Assembly: GCA_964615795.1 (NCBI GenBank)
Contig: CAZTQR010000002.1
Location: 1-64,000 of the forward strand
DNA from: JADJAH01 sp964615795
Lineage (GTDB): Bacteria; Bacteroidota; Ignavibacteria; Tepidaquicellales; Tepidaquicellaceae
Reading direction: 5' to 3'
DNA length: 64,000 bases
A program made the position numbers and the translations under genes. This document shows, piece after piece, positions 17,040-24,372 of this stretch. Each line of letters opens with the position of its first letter. The stretch's first letter is position 1. Below the pieces are notes generated by a model. The model saw nothing but the letters and a program-made list of their open reading frames with translations. It did not search any database and had not been told where the DNA came from.

Positions 17040-19313
17040 TCACGGGGTAATCCTTGATATGAAGTTGGCTGCATTGTTATCTGTGAGAGCCAGGTCGGTA
17101 GCATCCACCGCTCCGTCTCCGTTAACATCAGTTGGAAGGTAACCCGAAGCGTAATTTGCGGCATCATTATCAACAGCGCCTGCATCCGTTGCGTCCACGG
17201 TTCCGTCCTGATTCACATCGCCACTGTAGATGCAGTATCGTGCTCCTGCAAGTACCATATTGCTTCCGTACGCCTGCGTCTGTGCCGTTGTGAAATCATA
17301 AGTGAAAGGAGCGCCGAGTGTATACGACTCTCCGCCGGGCTTGCTCCAGGTTTCGATCGAGTTTCTGTGCCTGACCTCAACATAATAAACTCCGCTGTTT
17401 GCATTCAGGAAAGTAACTGTACTGCCAAATGTGACAGAATCCGGTATTGCGGTAGCAGAGTCAACAATTGAATACGGCGATGTCGTATTCCTCAAAAAGA
17501 TCCTAACGGTATCTTTCATTCTCAGCCAGTTGTTTACAATATCATACAAACCCTGCGGAATGAATCTGATCGTAGAAGGAACTGACGAGGGAAGAAGAGT
17601 TGTAGTTGCAGTCTTCAGCACAATGTCATTTCCGGGATCAAAGACAAGGGCAGTCGGCTGACGGGTGAATAAGAACGCGAATGACTGGTTGTTCACATCA
17701 TTCATGAATCTGATCGTTGAGTCACTTCCTGAAGTGAAGGATACTCTGACTGTTAATGGCATTTTATGGAACGGTGAATTGGACTGCGTTTGATTTGCCG
17801 TGAATCTAAGCCTCCAGTTACCGCCGCCCAGCGGGTTTATGCTGTAGTAGTTCTGGTAAACAGGATGATTCGGCTGTTTCACCCATTGATCAATGAACCA
17901 CGTCATATCCTCCCCCACTACTGATGACAACTTGGCTGTGACATCGTCAGTTGTTGCGGAGTTGTGTTTGAATCCCCCGAGGCTGTCCATTGCGTAGGAC
18001 TTCATAAAGCTGAAGAATACGGAATCGCCGAGCGTGTATCTGAGCATGTGAAGAACGCAAGCTCCCTTGTAATAGGTCATGGCTGTATTGAACAACTCGC
18101 TTGTGGGTGGCGTAACTATCGCCCACTGCGGATTGTAGATCGCCCATCCGGGATTGTTGTTAAGGTAATACGTTGCGTCTCCGTTGATGTCGTTCTTGTA
18201 GGCTGTGTATCCTCCCGCGTATTCAAACCATATTGCTTCAGAGTATGTGGCAAATCCTTCATTGAGCCAAATGTCTGCCCATGTAGCGGGAGAGATCAGA
18301 TCGCCGTACCATTGATGCCCGTATTCATGAGCAAGTATGTACTCGATCCAGCAATTTGTGCACAAACTCGTAAGCGTCTGGTTCTCCATCCCGCCCCACA
18401 CAAACTGGCTTCCGAGAGTTGCAAATCCGTTCTTCTCAAACGGATACTCCCCGAACCTGTTTGAGAAATGCGTGGTCATGTTATAGACCATTGTCTTTGC
18501 AGATGTGATGTTCTCGCCGGAATTGTAATAGAATCTTATCGGGACACTGTCAGACGGATTTGACGGCCTCGGCCACTTGATAATGTTTATGTTGTAGCCC
18601 GTCTTAGCAGTGATCACCATCAGGTATGTCGCAATCGGATCTCTGCTGATCCAGTGGTAATAAGCTGTATCACCGCTAACTGTCGAATCGGCGAGTCTGC
18701 CGTTTGAACCGAGCCGCGCATTGCCCTTCACTCTTGCCGTAAGATCGAGAGTTGCCTTGTCGCTTGGCTTATCCCAGCAAGGGAACCACTTGCGCGCACC
18801 TTCCGGCTCGCAGTCAGTGAATACAAATCCACTGCCCGCAAAGAACGCATTGTCAGATACATTCTGATGGGTGTAGTTGATCATTACCTCAGCAACTTCA
18901 CCCGCGTTGTAAGTCCTGTCAAGCGTGACAGTCAGAATGTTGGATGAGTGAGTGAAGCTTACACCTGCCATGCTGACCGAGCTCACTGTGATCGAGGTGT
19001 TGACGGCATTGAGCTTTATCGAATTGAGAGTGCTGTCAACCCTGAATTTCACTATTACATTTCCGGTAAAATTTTTCGGATAGGGACTTATGAAGCAATT
19101 TCTTATGTCAATGTAGATCTTATAGTCCAGCACGTCATAACTGTGGACAGGATTGTTTGGTGAATCTGAATCCGCATAAGACATCCTGTTCAGATTGAAG
19201 CCATTGAGCTTCTTGATCGCGCAGAAGTGCTCGCCTTTGGACTGATTGTTCTGAGCAAAAGCAACTGAATACATTATTACCTGGATCAGAAGAATCAGCA
19301 TATGCCTTTTCAT
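17040..19313 (-). CDS. Exported M1-family metallopeptidase with dockerin-like C-terminus
   Basis: This 757-residue protein is read from ATG at 19313, because the upstream part of the frame to 19382 hides the signal peptide MKRHMLILLIQVIMYSVAFAQ. The M1 aminopeptidase fold covers about 55-560. It has the exopeptidase motif GGMEN (307-311) and zinc ligands HEYGH (H329, H333), with E352 in LNEGF exactly 18 residues on. It should trim N-terminal residues from extracellular peptides. The shared beta domain (about 585-695) has HRNSIETWS. The calcium loops DVNQDGTVDATD and DVNGDGAVDATD lie in 696-757. It is a close paralogue of the next gene, which lacks the beta domain. Confidence 0.9.
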   Translation of the reverse strand: MKRHMLILLIQVIMYSVAFAQNNQSKGEHFCAIKKLNGFNLNRMSYADSDSPNNPVHSYDVLDYKIYIDIRNCFISPYPKNFTGNVIVKFRVDSTLNSIKLNAVNTSITVSSVSMAGVSFTHSSNILTVTLDRTYNAGEVAEVMINYTHQNVSDNAFFAGSGFVFTDCEPEGARKWFPCWDKPSDKATLDLTARVKGNARLGSNGRLADSTVSGDTAYYHWISRDPIATYLMVITAKTGYNINIIKWPRPSNPSDSVPIRFYYNSGENITSAKTMVYNMTTHFSNRFGEYPFEKNGFATLGSQFVWGGMENQTLTSLCTNCWIEYILAHEYGHQWYGDLISPATWADIWLNEGFATYSEAIWFEYAGGYTAYKNDINGDATYYLNNNPGWAIYNPQWAIVTPPTSELFNTAMTYYKGACVLHMLRYTLGDSVFFSFMKSYAMDSLGGFKHNSATTDDVTAKLSSVVGEDMTWFIDQWVKQPNHPVYQNYYSINPLGGGNWRLRFTANQTQSNSPFHKMPLTVRVSFTSGSDSTIRFMNDVNNQSFAFLFTRQPTALVFDPGNDIVLKTATTTLLPSSVPSTIRFIPQGLYDIVNNWLRMKDTVRIFLRNTTSPYSIVDSATAIPDSVTFGSTVTFLNANSGVYYVEVRHRNSIETWSKPGGESYTLGAPFTYDFTTAQTQAYGSNMVLAGARYCIYSGDVNQDGTVDATDAGAVDNDAANYASGYLPTDVNGDGAVDATDLALTDNNAANFISRITP

Positions 19314-19412
19314 AATTGCCGTTTTTAAGTTGAGTTGAATGAGAGTGCAGTTCGCTTTGTATTTCCGGATGTTTGCAGACATTCTCTTGATTGCGCTTGA
19401 TCCGGCAATCTT

Positions 19413-19442
19413 AAGGAGGAGCCCTTTTTGCAGCTCCTCCTC
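19413..19442 (-). terminator. Hairpin after the second M1 peptidase gene
   Basis: The arms GAGGAGC and GCTCCTC pair around a loop with a T run. The hairpin lies 30 bases past the stop of the gene ending at 19472. The U-tract on the minus strand is poor, so it may be a stabilising 3' hairpin rather than a strong terminator. Confidence 0.5.
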
Positions 19443-19471
19443 ATTATTTATTCTTAAGCTGATCCTGCGCC

Positions 19472-21442
19472 CTATGGTACCGAGATCAGAAAATTAACGG
19501 AAGCAATGTTGGCGGCAATTGCAACATCAGTTGCATCAACAGCTCCGTCAAGATTGAGGTCGGTCGTAACGTATCCTGTTACTCCGTTAATCATATCTCT
19601 CTCCACTGCCGAGACGTCTTCGGAATTTATGAATCCGTCATTGTTGACATCTCCTGCGTACTTGCGGTAAGAGATATACCTGTCGCTTGTTTCCGTTGAA
19701 GACTCTGTGATTCCCGCCGGCGCTGTTGTAAGAGTAGTCGTTGCCGTCTTGAGCACTATGTCATTTGAAGGATCAAATACAAGCGCTGTGGGCTGACGAT
19801 CAAAGATCAGATCAAAGGCCTGATTGTTGACATCATTAATCACTCTCACGAGAGAATCTGCGCCCGAAGTGAAAGAGATCTTCAGGGTCAGAGGCATCTT
19901 GTGGAACGGAGTGTTTGTCTGCGTCTGATTTGCCGTGAACCTGACTCTCCAAGACCCTCCGCCGAGACTTGTGATACTGTATGTATTCTGATATGCCGGA
20001 TGATTCGGCTGCATGATCCATTCATCAATGAACCAGTTCATATCGTCACCCACGACGGAACTCAGTTTCGCGGTTACATCAGCCGTTGCCGCGGAATTGT
20101 GCCGGAAACCTCCTATACTGTCTGCCGCGTAGGACTTCATGAAGTCAAAGAACATTGTTTCACCAAGAGTGTATCTCAGCATATGAAGCACGCATGCGCC
20201 CTTGTAGTATGTGATGGCCGTATTGAACAGCGTGCTTGTGGAGGGAGTTGTGATTGCCCATGAAGGATTATAAACCGGCCATCCTGGATTATTGCTCAAA
20301 TAATAGCTGGCGTTATTGTTTATATCATTCTTGTATGAAGTGTATCCGCCGGTATATTCAAACCACACTGCTTCGGAGTACGTGGCAAAGCCTTCATTCA
20401 GCCAGATGTCTGCCCATGTTGCCGGTGATATCATATCTCCGTACCACTGATGTCCAAGTTCATGCGAGATTATGTTTTCATTCCAGCAGTTCTTGCAGAG
20501 GCTTGTAAGAGTTTGATTTTCCATCCCACCCCATGTGAACTGACTGCTCAGCGTTGCGAAGCCGTTCTTTTCAAAAGGATACTCCCCGTACCTGTTTGAG
20601 AAGTGAGTCATCATGTTATATACCTTCGTCTTAATGGAAGAGATGTTCTCGCCCGAATTGTAATAAAATCTTATCGGCACAAGATCGGAAGGGTTCGAAG
20701 GCCTCGGCCAGTATGTAATGTTCAGGCCGTAACTTACCTTTGCTGAGATGACAACAAGGTAAGTTGCGATCGGATCTCTGCTGATCCAGTGATAATAGGC
20801 AGTATCTCCTCTGAATGTAGAGTCTGCCAGCCTTCCGTTCGAACCAAGCCTTACGGTGCCCTTGACCCTTGCAGTAAGATCAATTGTTGCCTTATCGCTC
20901 GGCTTGTCATAGCACGGGAACCATTTGCGGGCTCCTTCCGGCTCACAATCGGTGAAAACGTGTCCGCCGCTGGCATAGAATGCCTTGTCGGAAACATTCT
21001 TGTGTGAGTAATTGATCTTCACCTGCACAATTTCCCCCGGATTGTAAGTCCTGTTGAGATTGATCGTGAGGATGTTGGATGAGTGTGTGAAGCTGACTCC
21101 GGCAAGGCTGACCGAACTTATGCTCATCGAGCTGTTAACTGCATTGAGCTTGATAGAACTCAGAGCGCTGTCAACCCTGAAAGTCACAGTCACATTACCG
21201 TTGAAGTTCTTCGGGTAAGGACTGATGAAACAACTTCTTATATCAACATATATTTTGTAATCCAGCACATCATAGCTGTGCTTAGGACCATTTGGGGAAT
21301 CAGAATCGAACTGCTCTGACAAGTGCGGGCTGTTCAGCTTTTTAAGCGAACAGAAGTGCTGTCCCTTGGGCAGTTCATTCTGAGCAAATACAGCTGAATA
21401 TAAAAAGGCTACCTGGAGGAGAACCAATGTAAGCTTTTTCAT
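19472..21442 (-). CDS. Exported M1-family metallopeptidase, divergent dockerin-like end
   Basis: This 656-residue protein has a signal peptide (1-20, ending AVFAQ). Its M1 catalytic domain is closely similar to the preceding paralogue: GGMEN at 305-309, HELGH (H327, H331) and E350. It should be an active extracellular aminopeptidase. Its C-terminus differs. The roughly 110-residue HRNSIETWS domain is missing, and a short Ser/Thr linker leads straight to two calcium loops (DVNNDGFINSED and DLNLDGAVDATD). The DNDA/DNNA motifs that follow the loops in all relatives are degraded here. The two genes look like a tandem duplication in which this copy lost, or never gained, the beta domain. Confidence 0.9.
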   Translation of the reverse strand: MKKLTLVLLQVAFLYSAVFAQNELPKGQHFCSLKKLNSPHLSEQFDSDSPNGPKHSYDVLDYKIYVDIRSCFISPYPKNFNGNVTVTFRVDSALSSIKLNAVNSSMSISSVSLAGVSFTHSSNILTINLNRTYNPGEIVQVKINYSHKNVSDKAFYASGGHVFTDCEPEGARKWFPCYDKPSDKATIDLTARVKGTVRLGSNGRLADSTFRGDTAYYHWISRDPIATYLVVISAKVSYGLNITYWPRPSNPSDLVPIRFYYNSGENISSIKTKVYNMMTHFSNRYGEYPFEKNGFATLSSQFTWGGMENQTLTSLCKNCWNENIISHELGHQWYGDMISPATWADIWLNEGFATYSEAVWFEYTGGYTSYKNDINNNASYYLSNNPGWPVYNPSWAITTPSTSTLFNTAITYYKGACVLHMLRYTLGETMFFDFMKSYAADSIGGFRHNSAATADVTAKLSSVVGDDMNWFIDEWIMQPNHPAYQNTYSITSLGGGSWRVRFTANQTQTNTPFHKMPLTLKISFTSGADSLVRVINDVNNQAFDLIFDRQPTALVFDPSNDIVLKTATTTLTTAPAGITESSTETSDRYISYRKYAGDVNNDGFINSEDVSAVERDMINGVTGYVTTDLNLDGAVDATDVAIAANIASVNFLISVP

Positions 21443-21522
21443 ATTTTCTGTTTTTGATTAAGAACTGGATAAAAATAGCGTAAACAAAATCAAGGAAACT
21501 ATGACTTTTGTCATACTTTTAA

Positions 21523-21553
21523 AAAAAATCTGCCGGCTCCAATTCCGGCAGAT
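21523..21553 (-). terminator. Rho-independent terminator of the FAS1 lipoprotein gene
   Basis: The arms ATCTGCCGG (21528-21536) and CCGGCAGAT (21545-21553) pair perfectly around 8 bases. On the minus strand the stem is followed by an unbroken run of T (complement of the A run at 21521-21528). Confidence 0.85.
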
Positions 21554-21612
21554 CTTTGCCTCAAGGAGAACCTCTCATGGAGGGTATTACAAATTCCTGT
21601 TAACCGATGTAA

Positions 21613-22167
21613 TTATTTGGGAAGCACAACCGAATCAACAACATACACTATGCCGTTGGATGCAGTCACAGTTGCAAGCACTTTTGCGCCGTCAAGCGAG
21701 ATCTCACCGCCTTTGTTTGAAACTGTGGCATTTGCACCGTCAACCATACCGAGCACTCTTCCGTCGGTGAGCATATCTTTATTGTAAACACCAACCGCCA
21801 CATGGTGCTGAAGGATCTTTGCGAGCTTTGATTTATTCTCCGGCTTCAGAAGATCGTCAACCGTACCGGCGGGCAGTTTATCAAAAGCGGCATTAACAGG
21901 TGCAAACACTGTAAATGGCCCGGCGTTTGCAAGCGAGTTGACGAGATCCGCACCCTGCAAAGCCGCTACGAGGGTAGTATGGTCTTTTGAGCCGACGGCG
22001 ATCTTCACAATATCGCTCTGTGAAACGTCGTCTTTTACGTTCGATTGCCCGGTCGGGACTTTTCCGGCTGTTTCGGAGGAACCCTTTGACTGCTTCACAG
22101 AGTCTTCCTTGCTGCAACTAAGGACAACCAGTGAAAATATTACACAAACTGTTATTAATGTCTTCAT
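21613..22167 (-). CDS. Fasciclin (FAS1) domain lipoprotein
   Basis: This 184-residue protein is read from ATG at 22167. The longer frame to 22302 would bury the signal peptide. The N-terminus MKTLITVCVIFSLVVLSC ends in a lipobox cysteine at residue 18. A linker and one FAS1 domain follow (about 50-184), with the H1 box PFTVFAPVNAAFDKLP and H2 box GIVYVVDSVVLP. FAS1 domains mediate adhesion or bind small ligands, and the lipoprotein is probably at the outer membrane or periplasmic face. It lacks a dockerin-like end, unlike its neighbours, and has its own terminator. ATG at 22188 is an alternative start. Confidence 0.88.
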   Translation of the reverse strand: MKTLITVCVIFSLVVLSCSKEDSVKQSKGSSETAGKVPTGQSNVKDDVSQSDIVKIAVGSKDHTTLVAALQGADLVNSLANAGPFTVFAPVNAAFDKLPAGTVDDLLKPENKSKLAKILQHHVAVGVYNKDMLTDGRVLGMVDGANATVSNKGGEISLDGAKVLATVTASNGIVYVVDSVVLPK

Positions 22168-22294
22168 GATCTGCTCTTTTGGTTTCATTGAAACTGTATG
22201 ATACAAAACTATGCAAATAGGATAGAATGCAGTTTGACTTAAGTCAAATGCGGAGAATCTCCCGGTAAGAAAAGTTGCTGAGAAATACGGAAAG

Positions 22295-22329
22295 ACCGGC
22301 AACCCGGATCAACGTTCCGGGGTGCCGGT
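22295..22329 (-). terminator. Terminator hairpin after the second SBBP-type gene
   Basis: Arms of 14 bases (22295-22308 and 22316-22329) pair with a single G-U wobble around a 7-base loop. The minus-strand reading continues CTTTCC. It sits 10 bases past the stop at 22339. Confidence 0.7.
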
Positions 22330-22338
22330 TGAATGGAA

Positions 22339-24231
22339 TTATGGGACTATTTTCTGCACGAAGTTGAAAGCGTTGTTGTCCACAAGTGACGCGTCACTTC
22401 CGTCAACAAATCCGTCTCCGGTAACATCTGACGGAATGTAGCCGCTGTTCACATTGAATGCGTCGTTGTCAACAATACTCGCATCATTTGCATCAACTGC
22501 GCCATCCTGATCCACGTCACCGCCGAACAGGGCATATCTCTGAGGCGAGCTGTCTATAAGAGTCTGATTGCTTCCGAAAGCAGAAGACTGTGCATTGACA
22601 AAGCTGTATTCAATTGTTCCGCCTCTTTCAAACTGCACCGGAACCGAAGACCATGTTTCAACAGAGTTTCTGTGACTTGCCTGAATGTAGTAGTTACCCC
22701 CCGGAGCATTTGCAAAAGTGAAAGCTCCGGTGAAGTTTGACTTGCTGATCACGGAAACTGCCGAGTCAACCTTATTAAAAGGAGCAGAAGGACTTCTGAG
22801 ATACAGGCGAACCGTGTCGCCTGTGATAAGCTCCTCATTGTACTGATTGTAGAATCCCTGCATTATCATAGTCAGCATAACTGTTCCGTGAGATTCGCCG
22901 AACGGGATCTTGGCGATGTATGAGTTTATGTATCCCGTTCCTGAAACAGTAATTGTATCAAATGCAGAGGACAATGCAAAATTACCTGATATGTACAGAT
23001 TTCCGTTGCCATCAAAAGAAATGCAGTCGGGCCTGTCGTTAGATGTGCCACCAAAGCTTCGCTCATTCAGCATCGTACCGTGCTTATCAAGTACAAGCAG
23101 GTCAATGTCAAATCCTCCGTTGGATTCAGAAACGAAGCCGTTACCCCAGTTCACCGTGCCTCTGAGTGAAGCTGCAAAGTATATGCGGTCATTGTTGTCT
23201 ATCGCCAGCGACTTTGTCTTTCCCCTTCTCACGTCTCCTGTCGGACTGCCGGAGTAGTTTGGTACTTCCCTTACCCAAAGAAATTCTCCCGAAGGATCTA
23301 TCTTGGTGATAAAGAAATCATAGATCCATTGCCTGCCTATAGCGCGGATATTTCCGAACCATGTTGAATCAAACAGGTCTCCGGCCGCATAAATGTTGTT
23401 CTCGCTGTCGCATGCAAGATCTGCTCTTTGAAAAGTGATGTCTTCAACAAACCTTCCCCACTGGCAAATGCCCGATGAGTTGTATTTTGCAATGTAAACA
23501 TTATAAGGGAATGGAGTGTAGAGCACGAGATTTGCGAATGTGATATTGCCCTGCCCGCATGAGCCGGAGACAATGATGTTCCCCAGATTGTCAGTTGTAA
23601 CGGAACCGACGCTCCTGACATTCAACTGCTGTATTGTCATAAGCTGATTGCCGTTGAGATCATATTTGTAAACCGTGCCGTTGTTGAAGTCATAAATGCC
23701 TGCATACAGATTGCCCCCATTTACATGTATGCAATCAAGAGATCTGAATTGACCGTATAAGGAATTTATGTTCTTTGCCCAAACAAAGTTGCCGTTCTTA
23801 TTCAGTTTGATCAGAAAGTAGTTAAGGTTGAAGCCGGTTCCGGTGTTTAATAATTTGTTCACTGAATCAATAACAAGCGTATCCATAAAACTGCCGGATG
23901 CATAAAGATTTCCGGACTCGTCGGTTGTCAGCGCTTCAAAGTTCACCCTTCCCGGAAAGAGTTTGCTTAAAACAAGTGAGCCTGATGGGTTGTATTTCTT
24001 AAGCAGTGCATCGCCGTAGAAATCCTGGCCGTAAGCTGTCTTGAACTGATCTATTACTGCGGTGAACGTATTTCCAAGCCGGTCTGAGCAGGATTGGAAG
24101 TTTGACAACTCAGGATTGTACTGAATGTTATGGTATTGCGTATTCACCCAGCTTACATTTTGTCCGGGGGCGGAAATGCTCATGGCAAGAAACAATGCCG
24201 GCAGAGCCGATACTATGAATGACTTTGACAT
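22339..24231 (-). CDS. Exported SBBP/NHL-like propeller protein with dockerin-like C-terminus
   Basis: This 630-residue protein has a signal peptide (1-23, ending ISAPGQ). Residues 35-440 are repeats such as DNLGNIIVSGS, DSENNIYAAGD and DGNGNLYISGNF, each followed by YxIAKYNSSGxxxW strands. This is an SBBP-type beta-propeller similar to the protein at 13136-14974. The shared beta domain (about 452-567) contains HRNSVETWS. The calcium loops DVDQDGAVDAND and DVTGDGFVDGSD follow with DNDAFNV and DNNAFNF, and the end is IVP. No catalytic motif is visible, so a binding or structural role is likely. Confidence 0.83.
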   Translation of the reverse strand: MSKSFIVSALPALFLAMSISAPGQNVSWVNTQYHNIQYNPELSNFQSCSDRLGNTFTAVIDQFKTAYGQDFYGDALLKKYNPSGSLVLSKLFPGRVNFEALTTDESGNLYASGSFMDTLVIDSVNKLLNTGTGFNLNYFLIKLNKNGNFVWAKNINSLYGQFRSLDCIHVNGGNLYAGIYDFNNGTVYKYDLNGNQLMTIQQLNVRSVGSVTTDNLGNIIVSGSCGQGNITFANLVLYTPFPYNVYIAKYNSSGICQWGRFVEDITFQRADLACDSENNIYAAGDLFDSTWFGNIRAIGRQWIYDFFITKIDPSGEFLWVREVPNYSGSPTGDVRRGKTKSLAIDNNDRIYFAASLRGTVNWGNGFVSESNGGFDIDLLVLDKHGTMLNERSFGGTSNDRPDCISFDGNGNLYISGNFALSSAFDTITVSGTGYINSYIAKIPFGESHGTVMLTMIMQGFYNQYNEELITGDTVRLYLRSPSAPFNKVDSAVSVISKSNFTGAFTFANAPGGNYYIQASHRNSVETWSSVPVQFERGGTIEYSFVNAQSSAFGSNQTLIDSSPQRYALFGGDVDQDGAVDANDASIVDNDAFNVNSGYIPSDVTGDGFVDGSDASLVDNNAFNFVQKIVP

Positions 24232-24310
24232 ATCTCAGCTTTGAATTTAGAGCAATATACTTTTCATGCTCCGGACAGTGAAATCAAAATGGCATAATGC
24301 GTAGCTTTCA

Positions 24311-24342
24311 AAAAGAAGCCCCGTGCAGTCTGCGCGGGGCTT
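24311..24342 (-). terminator. Rho-independent terminator of the M14 peptidase gene
   Basis: The arms AAGCCCCG (24316-24323) and CGGGGCTT (24335-24342) flank an 11-base loop. On the minus strand the stem is followed by CTTTTT. It lies about 30 bases past the stop at 24373. Confidence 0.85.
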
Positions 24343-24372
24343 GATAAGGATATCCTTTGCATGTCTGTTGAG

